Source: Rachycentron canadum (lineage: Eukaryota > Chordata > Actinopteri > Carangiformes > Rachycentridae). From it: DNA of 64,000 nt. Every line of letters starts with the position of its first letter. The stretch's first letter is position 1. The DNA is taken from positions 7,283,021 to 7,347,020 of the forward strand of contig CM076659.1 of the NCBI GenBank assembly GCA_038496675.1, read 5' to 3'. Below the pieces are notes generated by a model, which was given only the letters and a program-made list of their open reading frames with translations, did no database searches and had not been told where the DNA came from. Below, in pieces: positions 13,711 through 22,909 of the stretch. A program made the position numbers and the translations under genes.

Positions 13711-14454
13711 CGCGTGTGCACGTGGACTGTAGCACCAGATAGTGAACTTCTCTGTGTCATAAGTGTGTGTGCGGGCGCGTGTGTGGCTCCGACAGATGTG
13801 CAGTTGGTGTGTATGTGATCAGATGTTGCTGCGGTGATGCTGCAGGCTCTGGTGACTGACCTCTGCCCAGGTCCATCTCCGTGCAGCGGCGCTCCGGGTT
13901 GCTGTGAACTCGACACTTATACACAGCTCCGGGGGAGTGCACGGAGCTACTGTAGGTAGAGTTTGCCTTCGGGGCCCCAACTATTACCCTGCAGATATGA
14001 AAATAGGGGAGAGGATGGGACACAGTGGGGGCGTTTTATTGTATCTTTCATCTGTGTCACTGCTGCCTTTGGATAAAATGAGGAAAACTTCCTACCCGCG
14101 GGAAAAGTTAGAGCACAGAGAGTTTTTAGAGTTTTAGTTTTATTGGGTGTGGAAACAGCCAAAGCTCTGGAGACACTTAAACGTGTGTTTGAAAAGCACA
14201 AATTAATTGCATCATTGCTAGAAAACAACACCTTTTCCAGGAACAGAACAAGATGGGACTCACCAGCGTGTGTTGTCATGAAAATGCTCCAGCACAGAAT
14301 AGCCAAAAAAACTAGAATTTGGTCCGCGGAACACCAAAGGATGTTCTAAGTCTATGTTGAAAGAATAAGCCACTGAAATGGAGAGACAGACATAAAACAC
14401 ATTTTGTACTCCCGTTTTTTGCCTCCGAAGTGGAGCCATCCCTTTGCGCATCAT
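1172..14454 (-). CDS. itga9: integrin alpha-9 precursor, 5' part of gene (exons 1-14)
   Basis: Alpha subunit of the alpha9-beta1 integrin, a plasma-membrane receptor; the mammalian protein binds tenascin-C, osteopontin and VCAM-1. Fourteen coding exons on the minus strand join in phase to about 509 residues (1,528 nt): signal peptide, seven FG-GAP propeller repeats without an inserted I domain, and the first thigh residues. Lack of an I domain and close identity to remembered human ITGA9 (for example ILPHGYCSIIP, GAPKEDDYGGAVYIYHGD, RPVITVDVSIFLP) separate it from other alpha chains; alpha-4 is the nearest relative and fits less well. Three calcium loops of DxDxDGxxD type are visible at residues 312-320, 373-381 and 435-443. 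Exon 14 ends in phase 1 at a GTGAGG donor; the remaining exons (thigh, calf, transmembrane and tail) lie beyond position 1. Exon coordinates are given in the next four entries. Confidence 0.95.
1815..5444 (-). CDS. itga9: itga9 exons 8-12: calcium-binding FG-GAP blades
   Basis: Exon 8 is 5382-5444, exon 9 4763-4900, exon 10 4305-4410, exon 11 2272-2366, exon 12 1815-1905. Exon 9 carries MGSYFGSSLCAVDLNQDGLS with a complete calcium loop (D312, N314, D316, G317, D320). The next two loops are each split by an intron before the last Asp: DIDDDGYQ ends exon 10 and Asp opens exon 11; DMDGNGYT ends exon 12 and Asp opens exon 13. Exon 11 encodes DVAIGAPKEDDYGGAVYIYH, almost identical to human ITGA9. 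These blades form the underside of the propeller, which contacts the beta subunit in integrins. The two introns at 4411-4762 and 4901-5381 hold nothing further that I can identify. Confidence 0.93.
2367..4304. other. itga9 intron 10 with CA microsatellite
   Basis: A noncoding intron of about 1.9 kb. It holds a (CA)n run at 2991-3037 and, at about 3830-4045, a degenerate unit with paired CAGTGGTTTCC/GACCCC and GTGACCCCTAAAA/GGGAATCACTG motifs. Those motifs resemble the end regions of a dispersed fish repeat. No coding signal was seen. Confidence 0.5.
2991..3037. repeat. (CA)n microsatellite, 47 bp
   Basis: Uninterrupted CA dinucleotides inside itga9 intron 10. Confidence 0.98.
5541..10066 (-). 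CDS. itga9: itga9 exons 4-7: middle propeller blades
   Basis: Exon 4 is 9943-10066, exon 5 8356-8423, exon 6 5716-5845, exon 7 5541-5626. Exon 4 encodes ACAHRWKNVYYNSEHILPHG. Exon 5 encodes YKQKYGEEHGSCQAGIAGVF and is too short to stand out as an open frame; it was found from its acceptor and phase. Exon 6 encodes ELVVMGAPGSYYWTGTIKVY with an NLT sequon. Exon 7 encodes GYAVTAGHFSSPNVIDIAAG and ends GSGK, ahead of VYIF in exon 8. Exon phases (1, 0, 1, 0 outgoing) join cleanly. The exon 4 donor reads GTCCGG, a weak site, but it is the only nearby one that keeps frame with exon 5. Confidence 0.92.
5846..8355. other. itga9 intron 5
   Basis: About 2.5 kb, AT-rich, with a poly-A run near 6487-6500 and an AT-rich patch near 7390-7440. 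Nothing coding or structured was recognised. Two open frames of about 95 residues at 6099-6396 overlap each other and have no domain. Confidence 0.6.
8424..9942. other. itga9 intron 4 with a dispersed repeat
   Basis: Contains a GA-rich purine run near 8579-8613 and a dispersed repeat copy at 9421-9700 that is related to copies at about 57.6-58.0 and 62.5-62.8 kb. No coding signal otherwise. Confidence 0.6.
9421..9700 (+). repeat. dispersed repeat, copy A of three in the window
   Basis: Shared markers with the copy at 62.5 kb: TTAACATTTGCTAAT, AACCAAAG and GACCTGAT in the same order. Shared with the copy at 57.6 kb in reverse complement: GAGGCTGA, then CATTAACCA or CATAAACCA. Internally it carries two similar halves (GCATCACCAAAG then ATTAGAGTTCATCCTGAGG or ATTAGAATTCATCCTCTGG), so the unit is partly tandem. 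Recognisable as a common teleost repeat; class unknown to me. Confidence 0.75.
10067..12289. other. itga9 intron 3
   Basis: A 2.2-kb intron with poly-A tracts at about 10425-10437, 10970-10993 and 11235-11252, and short purine-rich patches. No exon, RNA gene or repeat family was recognised. Confidence 0.6.
12290..14454 (-). CDS. itga9: itga9 exons 1-3: signal peptide and first propeller blades
   Basis: Exon 1 is 14264-14454, exon 2 13861-13988, exon 3 12290-12396. Exon 1 offers three in-frame ATGs at 14454, 14451 and 14439. The third has the best context (G at -3, G at +4) and leaves a basic stretch followed by the hydrophobic segment VFYVCLSISVA. The mature protein probably starts near FNIDLEHP, equivalent to YNLDPQRP in human. 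Exon 1 stops inside the Trp codon of HDNTRW, and exon 2 resumes with VIVGAPKA. Exon 2 contains the sequon NST and the Cys pair KCRV/RRCTE. Exon 3 encodes CGKTCQGDRDDEWMGVSLAR, a block nearly identical to human. Donors are GTGAGT, GTCAGT and GTGAGT. Confidence 0.93.
12397..13860. other. itga9 intron 2 with GT/CG alternating tract
   Basis: Mostly AT-rich. It ends with an alternating purine-pyrimidine tract at 13675-13722, about 140 bp downstream of exon 2 on the gene strand. No coding signal. Confidence 0.6.
13675..13722. repeat. (GT)n-(GC)n alternating tract
   Basis: About 13 GT units run directly into about six GC units and then GTGTGCACGTG. This is a strictly alternating purine-pyrimidine sequence of the kind able to adopt left-handed DNA. 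Confidence 0.95.
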
Positions 14455-16374
14455 GCGTAATAACGCGTAAAAGTATCCAGAAAGAAGGAACGAGGGGGGG
14501 GGGGGAGGTGAGTTGTCAGCACAGTCAGTGGTAAAAGTGTTATAAAAGTATCTAGCAGGTATTTTCCTTCCCGGACTAGCACCACATGTAGAGCTGTGAT
14601 GGCACGAGGAAACGCTGGAGGAGGAAAGTTAACGGTCCGGTAAATAACGGTGCGTCAGCTTCTCTCCATTCTGTGTCACTCTGAGGAAGTTGCTGCTCGC
14701 AGGCTCCCCGTCCTGGAGATAAATGCCGTCAGCCGCGTCAAGCCGACTCGAGTCAGCCACTAAAGAACCGAGGGTAAGAGCAAAAGAACCAAAATAAAAG
14801 CATCGCGGTTGGATGGTGCCGCTGGTCACAACGCGTAAAGGCGCGGGGAGGGTTTTAATGTGAAAGGTGAAACCGGAACGCGTGTTTGCGCTGCGGGGCT
14901 CTGACTCTGGTAACGCGGTCACGGAGAGAAGCGGAATGGTTTGGAGGCGCAAAGCATCACATTTCAGCGGAGGGCTTTGGGGGCTCAACGCACCCAAACT
15001 GAGAAATGAGGGCGCGCTGCTGCCATCTAACGTTTTCCACTCACAACGAGCAGATTGACATCATTTAAAAAAGCCTCGGTTTTATTGCGGTAATATATTA
15101 TTCGCAGAGTTAAAAGCACTAAAAAGGCCCCAGGGTTGGTTTGGTTTGGTTTCACACAGGAGCACAAAACAGTGATAAGAGAACAGTTTTATAGTGAAAG
15201 AGCTTTTGCCACACAAGTCTTAAAATGAAACCTCACTCAGGAGACTCCTCTGATATGGCGTTTGGACAAATCATCTTACTGTATTAAATATACCACAGCA
15301 GTGGCTCTCAACAAATTTGGTTTGTGTCTGTAAAACAAACCCTCTTGTCGCAGGTTGAAGGTCCACTAGTTGTGACCAGAGACTGATTTGAATTTGTTTA
15401 ATCTGGGAAGGTTTCAGATTCCTGACAAAAGAAAAGTAGTAAAAGTAAAAGGCAAAGATTTAAGAGTCTGAAGAAATAAGCACAAATGTGGAAAACCTGA
15501 CAAATTCCCTCAGTCTTATCATTTTGAAATATAATACATGTAATTTGCAGAATTTCAAACTTGTTCATTGTCATATTTAATTCTACTGTACCTCTTTATT
15601 AGACTGCTGTAAATTAGTTTTCCTAAGTGTTTGAGAGTATTTGGAGCAACAGAAAATCTACATGCAAACATTTTTGACCAATAATTTGTTCTGATTCTCA
15701 TTAAATGAGGGAGCGTATGACCTCAACCCATGTGAGTTGAGGTCACAGAAAATATAGACCTAATAATATTACATAGAAATAATTGCTTTTTTTTTGGTTG
15801 TGGAGAAAAAAAAAAACCCCACTAACAATAAAGGTCAACGAAAGGTCATCGGCTGGATGTGGTGTAAACTAGCTTAAGGTTAGGGTGACCCACCACCAAG
15901 AGGATCTTTAAAACCTATAGATGTTGTGATGTCTGCATTCCACATGTGTCTGTTTCAGCAGGATGTTATATGTTACCCTCCGGTTGATAGGCTAAACAAT
16001 GTAAAAACAGGAAATAAGATAAGTGATTGGGTTTAACATTTAAGACACTGTAAGATAGTAAGGACAGAGGAGTGACAAGAGGTATTCTGTAAATAGGATT
16101 TAATTTGTTAGTCTGAAAATGTATAGCAAGTCATATAGTGCCGTATTATACAGTTTGAATTATCATCGTACAATTTACAGTTTTGTGTTTTGGGGTTTCT
16201 ATGCCAGTGCCAGTGACAAAATATAAAGCATAGAAAAGCTGTGTTAAACAGGGTCCAGAGGCCAGTATCTTAACGTGGTGCAAGTGCACAGTTAAAGGGT
16301 CGTTTACAGTTTTACAGAGGAAGTGATTTAGACAACAGCACAACACAGAAACCTATAGATCAACTGACCGTCAG
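14455..16374. other. itga9-golga4 spacer and likely itga9 promoter
   Basis: This spacer of about 1.9 kb separates the itga9 start codon from the golga4 poly(A) signal; both genes read leftwards. The part at 14455-15060 is richer in CpG (several ACGCG and GCGC motifs) than its surroundings and should hold the itga9 5' UTR and promoter. No start site or TATA box on the minus strand could be fixed. A poly-G run sits near 14496-14506. A 122-residue open frame antisense at 14629-14997 has no signal peptide or domain. The part at 15060-16374 is AT-rich and featureless to me. Confidence 0.55.
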
Positions 16375-16787
16375 CATCAATACATGATAGTGATATCATT
16401 TATTGCACAAGCCAAATCCGTATGAACACATTCTAAAATAGAAAGAAAACCATTTATCTTCATCTAAAACATATAAATTAATAAACTTAATTTCAAAGTA
16501 AAACTGGATTTGTGGAAGATTTGTGTTTCTGGCATATTCTCTTGGAAATTCCCTCATACCTTTACATATATTCACACATACTGCACCACACTCACACGCT
16601 TTAAACTTATGCCCCAGCGTGCGCTCACAAAACACACACACACACACACACACAGGCACACACGCACACACAAACACGCACACACAAAACAAGAAACGGA
16701 GAGAGAAGGGCTTGATCAGATCCATGGCAGCTTTCCCCTTCAGCAGCAGCAGATTTTCATCCAAAAGTATCCAAGTCACTCAGACGC
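16375..16787 (-). terminator. golga4: golga4 3' UTR and poly(A) signal
   Basis: The first canonical AATAAA on the gene strand after the stop codon lies at 16399-16404, giving a 3' UTR of about 410 nt if cleavage follows 15-25 nt later. The (CA)n-like tract at 16632-16685 falls inside this UTR. The end point is inferred. Confidence 0.55.
16632..16685. repeat. (CA)n microsatellite in golga4 3' UTR
   Basis: An interrupted CA repeat; on the gene strand it is a TG-rich element inside the predicted 3' UTR. Confidence 0.9.
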
Positions 16788-16802
16788 TCATCGTAACCAA
16801 GG
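16788..16802 (-). CDS. golga4: golga4 exon 24: last four codons and stop
   Basis: After a CACAG acceptor the frame reads Pro-Trp-Leu-Arg-stop. Human GOLGA4 ends SWLRSSS at the same place, so this tiny coding end is the expected last exon, with an earlier stop that removes the three serines. The stop codon is 16788-16790. Confidence 0.85.
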   Translation of the reverse strand, partial: PWLR

Positions 16803-19800
16803 CTGTGCAGGGACAGTTAAGACATAATTCAATTAGTCACACACTTGTCAATGAAGAACTGCAGTCACAAATTTTTTAACTGCTAAAGGGCTGAGGTGAG
16901 TTCAATGAATGAGCTCAGAAGGTAAACGGATGCTTACAATCGTTTTCGAGTCCTCTTTGTCCAAAACCTTTTGCGCTTGGTCTGGAGGAAACTTGAGCAT
17001 GGAGGTAATCACTTTGGCCATTGTCTGCAGGAGGGATAAATAAATAGAATAACAAATCATGAATTTGGGCAGCTTTCTAAACAGAACATTTTTTAATTTT
17101 TGTGTACTGTGTAATGTCAAACATTTATTCATCTTCATTCATCATTTCATTATTTTTTTTCGCTTTTGACAATATAATTCAAATACATTAAACTTGTTCT
17201 GAGACTATTTAAAACCCAACAAGTCAGGGGAAAAAAAGAGGGGGAAAAAAAAAAAAAAAGCATTATCTGTATAATCAACTCCAGGCCTATCTGCCAGGGT
17301 GCATGCATTTCCCCATAAATACAGAGGGTAATCAGAAACAGGGCTGCTGTGTAGGAAACCTAACTGCTCAACTCACACTAAACAAGGCCAGCATGTCTTT
17401 AAATTGCAAATCTGCGTCATGCAAGATGCATGTGCTAGCAGGCAGCCTGGGGGACATCCTCCACACTGGGGAGGTCTGCCATGCTGCCATAAAGACTAAC
17501 TGTTTGCTGAGGAGCTGGGAAAATCCCGCTGATTTTAGGACCATGTCATCAGCACTGTTAATTAGGGAGAGCACTGTTAATTTTCCCGAAAAGACTGGAC
17601 ACAACATGACTTTTACATGACTTCCGAAATGGTCTCATGCTCCGCACTAAAAACAAAGACGGGATGGACTATCTCCAATAATATTAGTCATCATTTCAAT
17701 GTGAGCTTCATTTACTGACAACATATTAGACTTCACCAGGAATAAAACGAAGTCATAAAGTTTGTATTTGGCCATGAAGCATTAACTAAGATCCAATGTC
17801 TGACTTTCAAAAAAAAATAAATAAATAAATAAATAAAAATTTTAAAAAAAGTGAACCAAATTTTTGTGTATCAAAAAAAAAAAAAAGAAAAAAAGAAGAA
17901 AAGCATACTTTTGTTTCCCGTCCCATCATGTATTCAAACAACACCTTCCTCAGGTACTCCATCTCAGTGGCCTCTGATAGAGCATCAGTGCTGTTAAATC
18001 CCGGATCTGTAAACACAAGCAAACACAGCCATCTAATTATCAGACACATTATAAAGCATACGTACAATAATCTACAATAATAAACTGCCATATTTAAACA
18101 ACATTTTATAAAGAATGTAACTGTTTTAAATGGTCAATAAGTCAGCGATACTATGTGTGAAATACTCTGTGCCGTTATTTTGACCAGGTCTCCCTCGTAA
18201 AAGAGGTAATGCATGACAGATTTCCTGGTTAAACAAAGTATATAAACAATACCAGTTAAACTTTTCAAAATGGGTGTCCAAAGTTTTGAAAACACTAAAT
18301 AATAACCTTGCAACAAAATAAAAAAAAAAAGAAATAAAGTAAGTCTGGCATACAGTTCACTGTCACTGTCAAATACTCCAGCTGTGACAACCCAGAGCAT
18401 CATGTTTGTGTTAGCAACCAAACACAGAACATCTATAGACACAGGTATGGGTTCAAATTAAGCACCAACAGGAGCACAGGAAAGAATGGCGTGGCTCAGC
18501 ATGAGCACTTTAATACCACAAGTGTCGAAGAATTAAGGTTTTAATTTTCACCCTGAAGCTGTAACACCATTATCCCTCTAAAAACTATGAATGGGAAAAT
18601 CCATGTTACAACTTGGACAGGGCTGGTAACACTTAGGCTTCTGCTGCTACAACTGAAAGATCCCCAGCAGGTCTTCACTATGGAACAACACCCACCCGCT
18701 CTCTGCTTATCTGGAATAATCATTCAGAAGACACCAAATGCGCTTGTATGCGCCAATGACAGACCACGCCATTGGAGGGGAGGAAAAGGTGATAGAGAAG
18801 TGCAAACAAGTCTTTGATCTCTGCCATGAAGCAAAACGTCACCAATAAACCCCCTGGCCTTTGTCCTCCTGACCTCATGTTGCCCCGGCTGAGGCTACCA
18901 GACCTGAAACCAGTTATCAACAGCCTTCTGATCAGCCCTCTACCTGAAACCCACAGCTCTGGGTGGGTTAACTTGGCTCAACAGAATGAGTGGAAGGCAC
19001 TTTCACTGATAGGTACGAGAGTCCAAAGGAAATTCAGGGCGGAGAAGGAATTAGGTTGGATGAAGTATGTGATTGTGGATATGGAGGATTTCAGAGGTCT
19101 GTGTGCTGCAGGGTCTTGTGTGGGAAACATTAAGACGATGATCTGCAAAACCCATTAAATCCAAAGATGGCTTCTTTACCGGCCCCCCCACTCCACCCCC
19201 TTCTGACAGCAGATCCTCTTTATTACACCAGGAGGGTCTAAGAGGAGGGTAGAATTCACTGCGTCTCTCCAAAGACTTTCTCTCTTGCGTGCACACACAA
19301 ACAGACCATCTTTGGTTTATGATATACTTATGGTATACTACATTCAGAGGCCTCCCTTAACTTTAACCACAATGGTTACATGTCAAACCATAACTCTAAC
19401 CTTAACCAAACCCTAATTATAACCCCAGCTCCAATCTTAACCAGTAAACCTAGAAATCACACTGAGTCGGCCAAAATGTCCTCAAAAGCATAGTTCAACC
19501 AGACCACACACATATCATCACACTCTACTCAGATCTTTATCTTTTGTCCCATCTTTGATCCATAAAGTAATAATTATAATAACACATAACATGTAATTAT
19601 AATTACATGTTATGTGTTAAATATCCCTATTACAATAAATACATGTATGTTGTTTATGTTCAAACCCTCCCATAATACTGTACAGAGTTCAAGCATCATG
19701 TGTAGCATCTTTGTGTCGTGCTGGCCTCAAAGAAATCTGGCTCAAAAAGCAGAACTAAGTGATTCATGGTGTTAACGTTACCTTTGAATGTGCTCCCAAG

Positions 19801-22800
19801 ATGAGTTACAACTGTGTTTCGGTGGAAGCATTTAATCTTGTCCTCAAGCGAGTGAATCTAGCGTGGACACACACAAGCACAGATTATTTATAAAAAAAAA
19901 ATTATGATTTTAAAAAAAAAAAAAAACCCTCACTGACCCCAGTGGGTTAATTCCGTGTAATATCATCATTGCTGCCCGGGACACAAGCATTTTGTGGGTC
20001 ATCTTTTGAGCCTTGTTTGTGAGAGTGACGATGTGTGTGAGAAACTGTTGGAGGCGTCGCTCTGATTTGTTTATAGGGTTAAACCAAATGTAAACAGATG
20101 TGTTGGGTAATTAAGTTGATGCAGCAGGAAAGCAGTGGCTGCTCTTGCTGGGGGCCACAGAATCCTGGGAATACACTGCATGGGATTTGCTGTTCACTTG
20201 TCCCCGGCAAAGAGCGCAGACACTCACTCGCTCCACAAACTCCTGCTCCTTCAGCCGAGCCTCGCTCAGCAAAGTTGTCTTCTCAGCGAGCTGAGCCTGA
20301 GGTAGTGGACAGAACATTAACGAGAATGAGAACTGGAAAGTGGAACAAGAAATACAACACACAGATGGTATGTGCTGATGTTCTCTTGATCAAACAGCTG
20401 TTTTACTGTGGTAACGGGCCTAAATGATACGACTCCTAGAAACAGTGATGGTGGAACCAGCAAACATACCTGTAGCTCTTCTGTGCTCATCTGTGCCAGA
20501 ATGAAAAAGACAGAAGGGAAGATACCATATGTTAGAATGCAATGAATAAGATGCATGTGTATTAACATTGAAAATACTAATATATACATTCAGTCAGTTA
20601 TTGAATAAGAACAATTAAATAAATGTGTATTGATACTCTATATTTTTCTTTTCAACAAATACCATGAAAAGACTAAAACCAACAATAAAGTAAAGCCCGG
20701 TGTATCTTTCCTCTAACTCATCAGTGACCCACACGTTCACACTGGGTAAAACATTCCCTCAATACGTGGACACTGCAGTTTATTTTGGATCAATTCCACA
20801 TACGCAGCACATGTTGGAGCGACAAATGATTGTTAATCCACCACTCAAAATACTTCCCAAACAAGCTATTTAGCCCCATTTGAGTAATGTTTTCTGAAGG
20901 CTGCAGTGCTCAGCTGTTCAGCTCGGTATCTGTGATCTGTTTAGGAGCCGGATGTAGTCACAGGGCGCTGAGAGATTGACCATCTCAGTGTTGGTTTTAG
21001 CCTGTTTATGAGAAAGGACTCTTGCCCTTGTTCTGTATCTTGTTCTGCACAGACAGACTAGACTATAATTGAACATATGAAAAGAGTGCAGCCTCCATAG
21101 TGGGACACACTGACCCACTGTCTAAATGAAGAATGGTTTGTGAGGCCCGTAGTAAGGGCAGGCCTCCCTGAGCACAAACCCCATACAATCCACCCATAAA
21201 GTTATTACCTCAGCAGGGAAAAATGCAGAAGAGAGAGCAACATAATTCTTTGTGTTTGTGTGCATCTGGACATGCGTGTAAAAGGTAGAAGAATCGGTAC
21301 AGGTCTCATGGCACCTCAAACACCTGGGTAAAACATCTCTCAGGAGTACATTTGTTCTATATGGCCCTTTTCCAGTACACACATCTTGCATGCGAGTATT
21401 GGTGTAGCATAAATCTAAGGCCTAGATTCACCTCGTATGATGATAATTGAGAACAGGGATTGAGGCTGGCTGCTGCCTCACAATCTCTGTTTTCCGAGCA
21501 GAACATTCCTGAGTGAATCAAACGACTTTCACAGCACCCGGTGAGATTTGGAGGGCTGCCACACGACTGGAGCGAGACACTGATCAGAGCAAAGTATGTA
21601 AGCAAATTGTCCCCCAGCTCTTAGACAAAATCCTTCAATTACGAAACAAGACAAAGGGAAGGACAACTGAGAACTGTTAAGTCTGTTAACCTGGATGTGA
21701 ACTTCCAAATAATAAGGTAACTGAAGGGGCCTTGTGGCACTGAAACAATAATGCATCTGGATTAAGCTGTCATTCAAAACTAGTAATGCTTCCATCAGAC
21801 TCCAGCCTGTCCCAGAAGGGAACTGAAGAAAAAAAAAAAGGTCATTTCATGCAGTCACTGTTACTTTATGCAGCCACTGTTAAATAACTTATGACTTCAA
21901 CAGAATCATAGTAAAAATTTAATCTAAAGCTCAAGTCTTGTATATAACGGACTGTAAGAGCTGCGGGCATGAATTTCTACACCTGAGTAAACGGTAAAAT
22001 GTCCCCAGTTGTAACACCGATCACAGATTTGTGATGATCAGGTGAATATATGTGACAGGTTTGTACCTCTGACGTGCCGTGGCTCCTTGCTTGCAACTCC
22101 TCCAGTTCCTTTTGCACCTGCCACACCCTGTCTCCCATCTCCTCCTCACGACTCTGAAAAAAATAATTACAATAACAATGGTTGAGTCACTTCCTGTTTC
22201 ATCTCAGCATCACAACTCAACTATGTTGGTCAGGTCACTGGCTTCTTTCAGACCTCCCACTCTTAATTATGATTGGAGACAGAGGAGGAGGCAATTTTAC
22301 ACCAGACACTGACCATTTTTTAAGACCGAGGGAAGGAGAGATACCATAGTACATGTGGAAAGATTGTGAGGTAGTACAATTTAAGATCTACTTTAAGATC
22401 AAGTGAGCAGAGAAGTTGAATGACTTAATTAGGATAAAGAACTGTAATGTAAAGGTACTGTAATGTCAAAAACAGTTTATATAGAAGAGCTATCAAAAAG
22501 CTATAGATAAACTCTTGAACTAGTTGGCAATAAATGATGGATAAATGATTGAAACATCCACCTCCTGCATCTCCAGGAGATTTATTACAACATCCACCAT
22601 GATGTCAACTTTTGTATTATTAATAGTTAATGTTAAATCATTTCAAATAAAAAACATCTGGCTCATGACTGATGGTGTGTAAGAAGGGCGCTTGAGTTCA
22701 TCTCACTGGTCTGTGAGGCATCTCTGACAAATCATGCTGGGAACTGCTGCTTTAGACTAAGACTAACTGAGCTGCCAACTTATGCAGTGATGGCTTCCAA

Positions 22801-22875
22801 ATGGTGGGTGGAGAGTTAATCGCCTTTACACATAGACCTATTAAATGTCTTTGTTTTTTTTTTTGTTAAGCTTAA

Positions 22876-22909
<34 letters not shown>

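Larger units (their letters stand above)
18007..19781. other. golga4 intron 21 with palindrome and CTAACC-like tract
   Basis: A noncoding intron of 1.8 kb. It holds a degenerate AACCCTAA/TTAACC-type tract near 19355-19445 and a perfect 40-bp palindrome at 19580-19619. The plus-strand open frame at 18814-19158 has no recognisable product. Confidence 0.6.

Noticed and set aside
14629..14997. 122-codon antisense frame upstream of itga9
   Set aside because: Lies in the likely promoter or 5' UTR, has no signal peptide and no in-frame link to exon 1; CpG-rich DNA has few stop codons.
18814..19158. 114-codon plus-strand frame in golga4 intron 21
   Set aside because: No known domain and opposite strand to the host gene; consistent with chance.
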